From: a virus
Virus record (IMG/VR): IMGVR_UViG_3300020446_000041
Location: 1 to 33,339 of that record
Length of the DNA: 33,339 bases
Reading direction: 5' to 3' (one strand)
Shown here: positions 22,186 to 30,455 of the stretch, piece by piece
How the letters are laid out: every line of letters begins with the position of its first letter
Position numbering within the stretch: the first letter of the stretch is position 1
Notes under the pieces: model-generated
What the model saw: only the letters and a program-made list of their open reading frames with translations
Database searches by the model: none
What the model was told of the DNA's origin: nothing
Position numbers and translations under genes: made by a program

Positions 22186-22376
22186 AAACCTTCTATCAGT
22201 TTTACGAAGAAATGATGGCTGCTAATGCCGCTGGCGCTAGTGGTGGTTTTGGTGCTAACTCTCCTGCTGCAGGACCCACTGCTGGTAAAGAAACCCCTAT
22301 GGGTAAAGTCCAGAAAAGGAAGGTAATCGGTCTTGGTCCTGGATCAAGAAAACGTTGGATGCAGAAAAATGGATGA
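22182..22376 (+). CDS. Small protein with capsid-targeting-like N-terminus
   Basis: 64 residues. MKTFYQFYEE at 1-10 resembles MKTYQEFIAE of T4 internal proteins. A flexible Gly/Ala/Pro region follows, then a basic end (KVQKRKVIGLGPGSRKRW). No enzymatic motif. The ATG overlaps the preceding stop. A small packaged internal protein is a reasonable inference. Confidence 0.6.
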   Translation: MKTFYQFYEEMMAANAAGASGGFGANSPAAGPTAGKETPMGKVQKRKVIGLGPGSRKRWMQKNG

Positions 22377-22755
22377 TTCCGGTGTTAATGGTGCTATCAT
22401 AGAAAGACTTGAAAGAGTTGTAGAATCCTTACAGGATAACTCTGTAAAAATGGGACAACTTCTTGCTGTTCATAATGAAAAGTTAGAAAAACAAGATAGA
22501 ATAGACGCAGTTCTATTTGAGAAAGTAGAAAGCGTACACAGAGAAGTCAACAGAAGAGCAGACGAGATAAAGAAGGGATGTGAAAGAGACATCCGAAAGA
22601 TTGACGAACGCCTACGTTTGATGGAAAAGAAGATGTGGACCATTGCTGGTGGTCTAATCGTTATCTCATTCATCGTGAGTGTGCCAGGTCAGAAAGTATT
22701 AGGAAACATCTTGACGCCCAACGCTCAACCGGTTATAATAGAACGAGGAAAGTAG
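22369..22755 (+). CDS. Coiled-coil protein with C-terminal membrane helix
   Basis: 128 residues from the ATG at 22369. Residues ~8-88 are a charged heptad-like coiled coil (ERLERVVESL, then RKIDERLRLMEKKM), and 90-106 (WTIAGGLIVISFIVSVP) is one membrane helix. The layout is like XhlA-type proteins and other lysis accessory proteins, but the similarity is architectural only. A consensus promoter for the primase operon lies in its last 45 bases. Confidence 0.65.
   Translation: MDDSGVNGAIIERLERVVESLQDNSVKMGQLLAVHNEKLEKQDRIDAVLFEKVESVHREVNRRADEIKKGCERDIRKIDERLRLMEKKMWTIAGGLIVISFIVSVPGQKVLGNILTPNAQPVIIERGK
22711..22739 (+). promoter_or_regulatory. Early sigma70-type promoter before gp61-nrdA-nrdB
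   Basis: TTGACG (22711-22716), 17 bases, TATAAT (22734-22739). One mismatch in twelve. It lies inside the end of the coiled-coil gene, 27 bases before the primase ATG. Confidence 0.75.
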
Positions 22756-22765
22756 TCCCCTTGTA

Positions 22766-23758
22766 ATGAGTTTTGTTGACAGCAAGTATATCGGACTGGT
22801 TTCGGTTCGGTTGCAGAAGTTTAGTCGAAAAAAGGAAAACCTTTATACTTTTAGATGCCCATACTGCGGAGACTCGCAGAAGAATAAGAACAAGACCAGG
22901 GGTTATATCTACAAGTATAAGAACGACCACAACTTCAAGTGTCACAACTGTGGTGCTTCAAAGAGTTTTACTAACTTTCTGAAGGATCAGGATGTAGGTC
23001 TCTATGACCAATATGTAATGGAACGATACAAGTCAGGATTGACTGGTAGAGCATCCAATACACCAGATCCAGTGATCCCGAGTAGCAAACCACACTTTAA
23101 GAAGAAAGACTTTGATCTTCAAAGAATTTCTGAACTAAATATTTCTCACCCGGCAAAGATCTACCTTCAAAAAAGACAAATACCAGACAAGTTAATGCGG
23201 GAGTTTTACTTCTGCGAGAAGTTCAAACAGTGGACTAATACTCAGAAACAAATGTTTGAGAGTGAAGAGAATGACGAACCTCGGATCATCATTCCACTCA
23301 AGGATAAAAAAGGAATCTTCGGGTTCCAGGGACGGGCACTCAACCCCAAGTCCAAACTTAGATACATTACTGTAATGCTGAATGATGAAAGACCAAAGAT
23401 CTATGGATTGGATAAAGTCGATGCGTCCAAACCTATCTACATCGTCGAAGGACCCTTCGACTCGACGTTCATCAATAATGCGGTTGCAATGTGTGGGTCT
23501 GACGTTAGTATTAGGTCGCTTGGTTGGAGCGATTATATTTGGGTTTTTGATAACGAACCACGTAACAAACAAATCTGTGACCGAATCTCCCGAACCATCG
23601 ACAACGGAGATAAGGTAGTAATCTGGAAACCAGAGATAAAAGAAAAGGATCTCAATGATATGGTCCTTGCGGGACTAGATGTACAAGAAGTGGTACGGTC
23701 TAACACCTATCACGGATTAAATGCAAAAGTAAAATTTAACACTTGGAAAAGAGTATGA
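22766..23758 (+). CDS. 61: DNA primase, gp61-like
   Basis: 330 residues (T4 gp61 has 342). The N-terminal zinc site has C31-P-Y-C34 and C59-H-N-C62. A TOPRIM-like segment YIVEGPFDS has E228 as the likely metal-binding Glu, followed by IWVFDNEPRNKQI, the Asp element. Gp61 makes RNA primers with helicase gp41. The start follows a ribosome-site-like GAGGAAAG and a strong promoter. The stop overlaps nrdA by 4 bases, so primase and reductase are translated from one message. Confidence 0.95.
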   Translation: MSFVDSKYIGLVSVRLQKFSRKKENLYTFRCPYCGDSQKNKNKTRGYIYKYKNDHNFKCHNCGASKSFTNFLKDQDVGLYDQYVMERYKSGLTGRASNTPDPVIPSSKPHFKKKDFDLQRISELNISHPAKIYLQKRQIPDKLMREFYFCEKFKQWTNTQKQMFESEENDEPRIIIPLKDKKGIFGFQGRALNPKSKLRYITVMLNDERPKIYGLDKVDASKPIYIVEGPFDSTFINNAVAMCGSDVSIRSLGWSDYIWVFDNEPRNKQICDRISRTIDNGDKVVIWKPEIKEKDLNDMVLAGLDVQEVVRSNTYHGLNAKVKFNTWKRV

Positions 23759-26055
23759 CCAACGGGACAAAAGTTCAAAAGCGTAATGGTTCTGTTGAAC
23801 CACTGAATTTAGATAAGATTCACATCATGGTAGAGCAAGCATGTGAAGGTCTTGCTGGAGTGTCTGCCTCACAGGTAGAGATTCAATCTGGTATCCAGTT
23901 CTATGATGGCATCACTACGGGTGAGATTCAGGAGATTCTTGTAAGGTCTGCTAGTGACCTGATTGACCTGGATACCCCTAACTACCAGTTCGTTGCTGCG
24001 AGACTGCTTCTGTTCGGTCTCTACAAGCAGGTATTCGGTTCTGAGTGGAATCAAGGTTTCCCTCATATTCAGGAGCACCTTGTAATCGGTGCCCAAAAGG
24101 GAATCTATGATAAGGAACTTGACGAATCATATACTGATGAAGAGTGGGACAAGATTAATTCTTGGATTGACCATGAACGTGATATGACATTCACATACGC
24201 TGGATTGCGTCAGGTTGTGGATAAATATCTGGTGCAGGATAGAAGCACTGGTGAGTTGTATGAAACTCCTCAGTACATGTATATGTTGATTTCTGCAACT
24301 ATATTCGCTAAGTATCCTAAGGATACTAGGTTAGACTACGTACACAGGTACTATAATGCAATCTCCCGACACAAAATCAACATCCCAACGCCAATCATGG
24401 CAGGGGTCAGAACGCCCCTTAGACAATTTGCTTCTTGTGTCCTTGTTGATGTTGATGACTCCCTCGATAGTATCTTTAGCAGCGATATGGCTATTGGCAG
24501 ATATGTTGCACAAAGGGCGGGTATCGGTATCAACGCAGGCAGAATCCGTGGCATCAACAGTAAGATCAGAGGTGGAGAAGTTCAACACACAGGTGTTGTA
24601 CCATTCCTTAAAAAGTTTGAATCAACTGTCCGGTGTTGTACACAAAATGGAATACGAGGTGGCTCAGCGACTGTCCACTTCCCAATCTGGCACTCCGAAA
24701 TAGAAGACATCCTGGTTCTTAAGAACAACAAAGGAACCGAAGATAATCGCGTAAGGAAACTTGACTATTCTATTCAACTCTCAAAACTCTTCTACGAACG
24801 ATTCATCACCAACGGAGAAGTATCCCTTTTCAGTCCTCATGACGTGCCTGGTCTCTATGATGCTTTTGGTACTGATGGGTTCGATGAGCTTTATACACGT
24901 TACGAAGCAGATGATTCTGTACCAAGAAAAACTGTCGGAGCTCAGGGACTCTTTCTTGATCTACTGAAGGAGAGAGCAGAGACTGGTCGAATCTATATCA
25001 TGAACATCGATCACTGTAACACTCACTCATCATTCAAAGACAAGGTTGAGATGAGTAACTTGTGTCAGGAAATCACACTGCCCACCAAACCACTGGAACA
25101 CATTGATGGTGAAGGTGAGATTGCTCTGTGCATTCTGTCTGCTGTTAACATCGGTAAGATCAATAAACTGACTGAACTAGAAGAACTCTGCGACCTGTCA
25201 GTAAGAACTTTGGATGAACTGATTGATTATCAGCAGTATCCTATCACTGCCGCAGAGATTGCTACCAAGAACCGTAGGTCTCTAGGGGTGGGTTACATCG
25301 GACTCGCACATTATCTTGCAAAGAACGGACACAAGTACGACTCACAAGATGCGTGGGACGACATCCACAGACTCACAGAGGCGTTCCAATACTACCTTTT
25401 GAGGTCTTCTAACAAACTGGCAGAAGAGAAGGGTCCTTGCGGTTATTTCAGTCGCACCAAATATGCTGATGGACTCCTCCCGATTGACACCTACAAGACT
25501 GATGTAGATGAAATCTCTAACCCTGGATATGATTATGACTGGGAAGCATTACGACGAGATATTATGGACAAGGGTTTACGGAACTCCACCTTGTCTGCTC
25601 AAATGCCATCGGAGAGTAGTTCCGTTGTGTCAAATGCCACAAACGGAATTGAACCGCCTAGAGGGTATCTGTCCATTAAAAAATCGAAGAAAGGTCCACT
25701 CAAACAGATTGTTCCGGGTTACCAGCACCTCAAAAACAATTATACGCTTCTGTGGGATATGCCTGACAACACTGGGTATATTAATGTTGTTTCTGTAATG
25801 CAAAAGTTCTTCGACCAGGCAATCAGCGGCAACTGGAGTTATAATCCTAAGAACTACGCTGACAATGAGGTTCCTGTCTCTGAAATGGCACAAGATCTTT
25901 TGAGAACATACAAGTATGGTTGGAAGACCAGTTACTACCAGAACACCTACGACTTCAAGTCCGATGAGAATGTTGAAGATGTCAAATCCCTAGATATTCT
26001 TGTAGGAGAATTAGAAGGTGCGGAGGAAGCAGATTGCGAGAGTTGCACGATTTAA
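23755..26055 (+). CDS. nrdA: Ribonucleotide reductase class Ia, alpha subunit
   Basis: 766 residues (E. coli NrdA 761). The catalytic residues are in place: C228 (QFASCVL), N435-L-C437-Q-E439 (MSNLCQE) and C459 (ALCILSA), matching E. coli C225, N437/C439/E441 and C462. The C-terminal redox pair is CESC, three residues from the end. Residues ~5-95 look like an ATP-cone. It reduces ribonucleoside diphosphates for phage DNA. The ATG at 23755 overlaps the gp61 stop. This enzyme type does not need B12, unlike the class II reductases common in cyanobacteria. Confidence 0.97.
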   Translation: MTNGTKVQKRNGSVEPLNLDKIHIMVEQACEGLAGVSASQVEIQSGIQFYDGITTGEIQEILVRSASDLIDLDTPNYQFVAARLLLFGLYKQVFGSEWNQGFPHIQEHLVIGAQKGIYDKELDESYTDEEWDKINSWIDHERDMTFTYAGLRQVVDKYLVQDRSTGELYETPQYMYMLISATIFAKYPKDTRLDYVHRYYNAISRHKINIPTPIMAGVRTPLRQFASCVLVDVDDSLDSIFSSDMAIGRYVAQRAGIGINAGRIRGINSKIRGGEVQHTGVVPFLKKFESTVRCCTQNGIRGGSATVHFPIWHSEIEDILVLKNNKGTEDNRVRKLDYSIQLSKLFYERFITNGEVSLFSPHDVPGLYDAFGTDGFDELYTRYEADDSVPRKTVGAQGLFLDLLKERAETGRIYIMNIDHCNTHSSFKDKVEMSNLCQEITLPTKPLEHIDGEGEIALCILSAVNIGKINKLTELEELCDLSVRTLDELIDYQQYPITAAEIATKNRRSLGVGYIGLAHYLAKNGHKYDSQDAWDDIHRLTEAFQYYLLRSSNKLAEEKGPCGYFSRTKYADGLLPIDTYKTDVDEISNPGYDYDWEALRRDIMDKGLRNSTLSAQMPSESSSVVSNATNGIEPPRGYLSIKKSKKGPLKQIVPGYQHLKNNYTLLWDMPDNTGYINVVSVMQKFFDQAISGNWSYNPKNYADNEVPVSEMAQDLLRTYKYGWKTSYYQNTYDFKSDENVEDVKSLDILVGELEGAEEADCESCTI

Positions 26056-26096
26056 AAATGAACGAATACAAGTTTACTACAAAGGAGAACAAGCAT

Positions 26097-27236
26097 ATGG
26101 AAGGCATGACCGTCTTCAATGCTCAGAAGGTAGATACCAAGAAGCAACCAATGTTTTTTGGTAAACCCCTCGGAGTCCAGAGGTACGATCAGTACAAGTA
26201 TCCAGTGTTTGATAAATTGACTCAACAGCAGTTGGGTTACTTCTGGAGACCCGAAGAGGTTTCTCTTCAGAAGGACAGAGCAGATTATGCTAACTTGCGT
26301 CCAGAGCAGAAGCACATCTTCACCTCTAACCTCAAATATCAAATCCTGCTTGACTCTGTTCAAGGTCGTGGTCCTAGTATGGCATTCATGCCTTACTGCT
26401 CTCTGCCTGAACTAGAAGCATGCATGGAAGTGTGGGGATTTATGGAGATGATCCATAGCCGTTCCTACACCTATATCATCAAAAATGTCTACCCAGATGC
26501 CTCTGAGGTCTTCGATAAGATCTTGGATGATGAGAAGATTATTGAACGCGCTAAGAGCGTTACAGAGGCGTATGATGACTTCATTAACGCTGCCCAGCGA
26601 TGGGGTGCTAGCAATATGTGGAAGGAGTCTTGGGCAGACTCCCCTAACATGTTGGATGAGCGTAAGGAACTGAAGCGTAAACTCTATCGCGCAGTTACCA
26701 ACGTGAATATCCTTGAGGGTATTCGCTTCTATGTCTCGTTTGCATGTTCGTTTGCATTCGGTGAACTGAAACTTATGGAAGGTTCAGCAAAGATTATCTC
26801 ACTTATTGCTCGTGATGAAAACCAGCACCTGGTGCTGACTCAGAACATTCTCAACAAATGGAAGCAGGGCGACGATCCAGAGATGGAAGAGATCGCCAGA
26901 GAAGAGCAGGAGCATACAATCAATATGTTCCGCAAGACAGTCGATGAAGAAAAAGCATGGGCGGAGTATCTGTTCAAAGACGGATCTATGATCGGTCTGA
27001 ATGACAAACTGTTACATCAGTATGTCGAATGGATTGCAAACCGTAGAATGAAAGCAATCGGTATTAAACCGATCTATGACATTCCAGCAAAGAACAACCC
27101 CCTGCCCTGGACTGAGCACTGGATTTCCTCTAAGGGTCTCCAGGTGGCACCACAGGAGACGGAGGTTGAATCGTACATCGTCGGAGGTATCAAGCAAGAT
27201 GTCAAAAAAGACTCATTCGCAGGATTCAAACTTTGA
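26097..27236 (+). CDS. nrdB: Ribonucleotide reductase class Ia, beta subunit
   Basis: 379 residues. Iron ligands and radical site are visible: KDRADY (Asp), FMEMIHSRSY (Glu, His and the radical Tyr at 124), ILEGIRFY (Glu) and RDENQHL (Glu, His). The C-terminus SFAGFKL binds NrdA. I choose the ATG at 26097: AGGAG stands 9 bases upstream and the protein then aligns with the E. coli NrdB start (TVFNAQK against TTFSQTK). An in-frame ATG at 26058, 3 bases after the nrdA stop, would add 13 residues and lacks a ribosome site. Confidence 0.95.
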   Translation: MEGMTVFNAQKVDTKKQPMFFGKPLGVQRYDQYKYPVFDKLTQQQLGYFWRPEEVSLQKDRADYANLRPEQKHIFTSNLKYQILLDSVQGRGPSMAFMPYCSLPELEACMEVWGFMEMIHSRSYTYIIKNVYPDASEVFDKILDDEKIIERAKSVTEAYDDFINAAQRWGASNMWKESWADSPNMLDERKELKRKLYRAVTNVNILEGIRFYVSFACSFAFGELKLMEGSAKIISLIARDENQHLVLTQNILNKWKQGDDPEMEEIAREEQEHTINMFRKTVDEEKAWAEYLFKDGSMIGLNDKLLHQYVEWIANRRMKAIGIKPIYDIPAKNNPLPWTEHWISSKGLQVAPQETEVESYIVGGIKQDVKKDSFAGFKL

Positions 27237-27375
27237 GGAAATTTGGAAGGAGATGGAGGAGATTGAACCTTTGACTCCTATCATAGACTACCAGCAAGCG
27301 TACATAGAAGCAGCAAAGGCAGATGCCATAATGTTCGGCAACTATGACGCCACAGACGCATACAAGAGGGACTGA
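27199..27375 (+). CDS. Small acidic protein at the end of the nrd operon
   Basis: 58 residues, starting MSKKTHSQDSNFEEIWKEME and ending DATDAYKRD. It overlaps nrdB by 38 bases with GGAGG 11 bases before the ATG. The stop codon TGA sits exactly in the loop of the following terminator. It holds no glutaredoxin-type motif, though reductase operons often carry one. Function unknown. Confidence 0.6.
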   Translation: MSKKTHSQDSNFEEIWKEMEEIEPLTPIIDYQQAYIEAAKADAIMFGNYDATDAYKRD

Positions 27376-27390
27376 GGTCCCTCTTTTTTT
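27365..27390 (+). terminator. Rho-independent terminator of the gp61-nrd operon
   Basis: AGAGGGAC pairs perfectly with GTCCCTCT (27365-27372, 27377-27384) around TGAG, followed by six T. The loop contains the stop codon of the small gene. Confidence 0.92.
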
Positions 27391-27397
27391 GTATTTG

Positions 27398-27405
27398 GAT
27401 AAATA
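27398..27405 (+). promoter_or_regulatory. Late-type promoter GATAAATA
   Basis: Seven of eight bases match TATAAATA. It lies 7 bases after the terminator T-run and 18 bases before the ATG of the large gene at 27424. Confidence 0.55.
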
Positions 27406-27423
27406 CTTAAAAGCGTCAAAGTA

Positions 27424-29202
27424 ATGAATCTATATAAGCATGCCCGTAAATATATTGACGTAAAGGACCTTAGGCGTTTACACAAAGAAAAGATAAAGAA
27501 AAGAAATATTGCTGAGAAAAAGAAACAGCAAGAGATAATTCTTGATGAACTGAAAAAAAATGAGATGAAAACAAGTCCAAAGTTTTCTAATTGGAGAAAG
27601 GAACTTCAAGAGAGTGAATGGTTTCCCATTCCTGGATCTGGACCAACCAATTCTGCGTCACAGTCATTTGAATATGGCGGAGAGGGTGGTCCTCGATTTA
27701 CAGCTAATGGTCTTGGTGGTCAGGATGTATATCCACAAAATATAGATTTCTTTGGAGATCAAATTCCAACACCATCTTATTCTAATCTAGCACTTCAAGG
27801 TTATGCTCCTTTGTTGCAAATGCAAAAGAGGGGAAATCAAACGGAAGATGAAAGAATTGATGCTGAGATAAGAAAGTTACAAGAACAGATAAAACAACTT
27901 GATCAAAAAATATCCAATCTTAGTTTAGAACAAAAGGAGTTTGAACCCGAATATACGGGGATGACACAAGATCAATATCTTGATAGAAAGGAAGAGATCA
28001 ACAAGAAATGGGCCGAGAAAACTAGTTCACTTAGACAAAGCTTGAATTTTTTACGACTAATGATGCGTAGTAAATCAGCATCAGAGTCAGAGTTAATAGC
28101 AGCTTTCAACAAATATTATGCATATGATGATGCTCGTATGAAAGAACTTGCTGCATTAGATGCTGAATATAAAAGTCAAATAGACTCACACGCAAAAGCA
28201 GTTGATGCTCATTCTATTCTTTATGCTGCAAAAATTAATTCTGCCAATCAAAAGCAAGATGCGCTAAGAGCAAAAATTGTTGAATTAGAAAAACAAAGAC
28301 CCATTAATCAACAACTTGATGCTTCTCAGGAGGCATATCCAAATCTTCCCTTTATGGGTGCTAGGGTTCAATCTGCTGCTGGACAACCATCATTTAATTA
28401 TGATCCCTCCAAAACTCCATTTGGTGCTGATGCGTTTATGGGTGAAAGATCTGCTGCTGCCAATGCTGAAAAGCAAGAACTTGCTAAGGCAGAAGCTCAG
28501 AGAAGGAGAGAGGCAGCAGCACCTGAACCAGCACCTGAACCAGCACCTGAATCAGCACCAATTCCTATTCTTGATTATGGTGTTAATATTGCAAGATCAA
28601 TTGCTGCAAATAAACCAATTAGAATACCACAAAGTAAAATACCACAATCTGAAATTGATAAATTAGTTCAGGGTATATCTAATTCACCTGGGACTCTATA
28701 CCGAATTCCCATCAATACAAAAGAGGAACCATACTCGGATGAAAACATTTATGAACTTCCAAATGGAGAAGTTCGTACTCATACTGCAGGAACTAAAGCA
28801 AGGTATGGTAATAATACTATGCACGTTGATCTCAATGATTTAGGTCATTTTGGAAATATTAATCCTCTTGCCGCTGCAGGACAAGCACAACTTCAAATTG
28901 TTAAACCAGAAGACGGTGAACCATATTTGGTTTACACTGACCATGCTTATCGAAACTTGACTTCTACTGATCCTGGTGAAGGATCATACAATCCCCTTGT
29001 AGGAGCTGCAGATTGGGTTGTACATACGGTTCTTGGAAAAAATGATCCCAATAAACCAAATACTGGTGCAATGGCAAACTATCCTCCCAATATTAAAGGT
29101 GATGTAAGAAAACAAATCAGAGTTCCATATAGTCAATTAACACAGATGATAAAACATCATATCAATTTTCCAGGTCGTAAAAAGAGAAAGAAAAAACCTT
29201 GA
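27424..29202 (+). CDS. Large late protein, probable virion structural protein
   Basis: 592 residues. The basic N-terminus (KHARKYIDVKDLRRLHKEKI) is followed by FSNWRKEL at 54-61, an element shared with the modular protein at 17344. A long coiled coil (~138-290, DAEIRKLQEQIKQLDQKISN) comes next, then PAPE repeats near 366-378, a mixed C-terminal domain (~390-580) and a basic tail (GRKKRKKKP). No enzyme motif recognised; VDLNDLGHFGN and YTDHAYRN are distinctive. The gene uses more A/T than the replication genes. A late box and its own position after a terminator support late expression. Confidence 0.6.
   Translation: MNLYKHARKYIDVKDLRRLHKEKIKKRNIAEKKKQQEIILDELKKNEMKTSPKFSNWRKELQESEWFPIPGSGPTNSASQSFEYGGEGGPRFTANGLGGQDVYPQNIDFFGDQIPTPSYSNLALQGYAPLLQMQKRGNQTEDERIDAEIRKLQEQIKQLDQKISNLSLEQKEFEPEYTGMTQDQYLDRKEEINKKWAEKTSSLRQSLNFLRLMMRSKSASESELIAAFNKYYAYDDARMKELAALDAEYKSQIDSHAKAVDAHSILYAAKINSANQKQDALRAKIVELEKQRPINQQLDASQEAYPNLPFMGARVQSAAGQPSFNYDPSKTPFGADAFMGERSAAANAEKQELAKAEAQRRREAAAPEPAPEPAPESAPIPILDYGVNIARSIAANKPIRIPQSKIPQSEIDKLVQGISNSPGTLYRIPINTKEEPYSDENIYELPNGEVRTHTAGTKARYGNNTMHVDLNDLGHFGNINPLAAAGQAQLQIVKPEDGEPYLVYTDHAYRNLTSTDPGEGSYNPLVGAADWVVHTVLGKNDPNKPNTGAMANYPPNIKGDVRKQIRVPYSQLTQMIKHHINFPGRKKRKKKP
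28519..28560 (+). repeat. 12-base tandem repeat encoding PAPE
   Basis: GCACCTGAACCA twice, then GCACCTGAATCA and a partial unit. In frame it encodes an (A-P-E-P) spacer between the coiled coil and the C-terminal domain. Confidence 0.85.
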
Positions 29203-29227
29203 CAAGTATCTAAAATCCCAGTAGAAT
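29199..29227 (+). promoter_or_regulatory. Early sigma70-type promoter
   Basis: TTGACA (29199-29204), 17 bases, TAGAAT (29222-29227). The -35 box includes the stop codon of the preceding gene. It would serve the nuclease-like gene at 29280. Confidence 0.7.
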
Positions 29228-29279
29228 AACTCTGTTAGGGTTCATAGATAACTAGTATATAAGCTACTATGAATACTTG

Positions 29280-29621
29280 ATGAAGACGCAGAGTGCGAAA
29301 GCGAAAGGTCGTAGACTACAACAATGGGTAGTTCAACAACTTATAGAGACCTTTGACATACACCCAGAGGATATCAAATCCTGTTCTATGGGTGCTGGTG
29401 GTGAAGACGTGCAGATGGCACGTTCTGCCAGAGAAAAGTTTCCGTATTCTGTTGAATGTAAGAATGTAGAGAAATTGAATGTATGGGATGCGTATGATCA
29501 AGCAAAAGCAAATGCTGGTGATTACGAACCAATTGTAGTTATGAAAAAGAATGGAAAGAAACCATTAGTCATTATTGACGCTGAATCGTTTATTGCACTA
29601 AATAAAGAAAAGAATTCATAA
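29280..29621 (+). CDS. Putative PD-(D/E)XK nuclease, resolvase-like
   Basis: 113 residues. A basic start (SAKAKGRRLQQWVVQQLIE), then GGEDVQMA with D43, then VECKN with E59-x-K61, fits the PD-(D/E)XK core of Hjc- or RecB-type nucleases. Such enzymes cut branched or foreign DNA. The small size fits a minimal resolvase; activity is inferred from the motif only. The ATG at 29280 is preferred to the TTG directly before it. Own early promoter. Confidence 0.6.
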   Translation: MKTQSAKAKGRRLQQWVVQQLIETFDIHPEDIKSCSMGAGGEDVQMARSAREKFPYSVECKNVEKLNVWDAYDQAKANAGDYEPIVVMKKNGKKPLVIIDAESFIALNKEKNS

Positions 29622-29623
29622 CG

Positions 29624-29782
29624 ATGACACCGACCCCTAAGGAACTACAAGAACACAACAAATACTACGAGAAGGTAGTTGAGCACCTGATCTCTGAGGG
29701 TTTTACAGACGACAGAGAAGGCGCAGAAAGCATTATCAATGGAATGAGTGAAACATGGTACAGTCTAATCGTCAAGCGGTAA
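29624..29782 (+). CDS. Small acidic hypothetical protein
   Basis: 52 residues, starting MTPTPKELQEHNKYYEKVVE, with a helical core and a C-terminal WYSLIVKR. It starts 2 bases after the nuclease-like gene stop. No family recognised. Confidence 0.6.
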   Translation: MTPTPKELQEHNKYYEKVVEHLISEGFTDDREGAESIINGMSETWYSLIVKR

Positions 29783-29898
29783 TCAGGGGCATTCTGATGG
29801 GTGTCTGCGTTTGGGGCACCTTATTGTGTATGCTAAATTTGCCCTTGACCACGCAGGATAAACCTGGTATAATATGGGAGTCCCACAAGGGCTCATAG
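29755..29898 (+). CDS. Possible very small membrane protein overlapping a tRNA
   Basis: 47 residues with one hydrophobic segment (~12-29, GILMGVCVWGTLLCMLNL). It overlaps the preceding gene by 28 bases, and its last 10 bases run into tRNA-Arg. The tRNA promoter lies in its 3' half. It may be chance; the membrane-like segment is the only support. Confidence 0.4.
   Translation: MVQSNRQAVIRGILMGVCVWGTLLCMLNLPLTTQDKPGIIWESHKGS
29845..29873 (+). promoter_or_regulatory. Promoter of tRNA-Arg
   Basis: TTGACC (29845-29850), 17 bases, TATAAT (29868-29873), with TG one base upstream of the -10 box. Transcription would start about 8-9 bases before the tRNA. Confidence 0.75.
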
Positions 29899-29960
29899 TT
29901 AAACGGATATAACTACTGCCTTCTAAGCAGTTATTCTAGGTTCGATTCCTAGTGAGCCTG
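29889..29960 (+). tRNA. tRNA-Arg (anticodon UCU)
   Basis: A 72-base cloverleaf. Acceptor GGGCTCA pairs with TGAGCCT (one G-U end pair). D-stem GTTA/TAAC, anticodon stem ACTGC/GCAGT with loop CTTCTAA (TCT), T-stem CTAGG/CCTAG with TTCGATT. No encoded CCA. It reads AGA, a codon frequent in these phage genes and rarer in high-GC hosts. Confidence 0.93.
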
Positions 29961-29976
29961 TTTTGTAAATGAACTT

Positions 29977-30444
29977 ATGAATTCAATACAGCCCTACTCG
30001 ACTGTTCTGGTTCTGAATAGTTCTTATGAACCTCTTCACTTTACCAATTGGAAGAGGGCAATTGTTCTTTTGTATAAAGAGAAAGCAAAGGTAATCTCCA
30101 AGACAGTGATACGTCTGGTGAATTATGTTATTATACCCTTTCGTCGTATGAATAATTTGTATCCCACAAGGGGATTGATTTACAAAAGAGACAAGAACAA
30201 GTGTCAGTATTGTGGATCAACAAAGAGTCTTACCATAGATCATGTAATTCCTAAATCAAAGGGAGGAGAAGACACTTGGGAGAATCTTGTAGTTGCCTGT
30301 TCATCATGTAACGTCAAGAAAGGTGATAAATTATTAGAACAGACTAATATGAAACTTGCAAAGACTCCTAGGGCACCACTCAGTAAAATCCTGATGGACC
30401 TGGAGAACACTAGCAATGAAGAATGGATTGATTATGTTTACTAA
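29977..30444 (+). CDS. HNH endonuclease
   Basis: 155 residues. N-terminal VLVLNSSYEPLHFTNWKRAI is typical of the cyanobacterial/phage HNH family. The HNH core has C76-x-x-C79, D88-H89 (IDHVIPKSKGG), N103 and C108-x-x-C111, so zinc and catalytic residues are complete. It is free-standing, 16 bases after tRNA-Arg; no intron features are visible around it. It may be a homing nuclease maintaining this tRNA region, or have a packaging or recombination role. Confidence 0.88.
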   Translation: MNSIQPYSTVLVLNSSYEPLHFTNWKRAIVLLYKEKAKVISKTVIRLVNYVIIPFRRMNNLYPTRGLIYKRDKNKCQYCGSTKSLTIDHVIPKSKGGEDTWENLVVACSSCNVKKGDKLLEQTNMKLAKTPRAPLSKILMDLENTSNEEWIDYVY

Positions 30445-30455
30445 GGAGAAATAGA

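Noticed and set aside
29961-30444. Group I intron carrying the HNH gene in the tRNA
   Set aside because: tRNA-Arg is complete and uninterrupted, and no split exon lies on either side of the HNH gene. The nuclease is free-standing.
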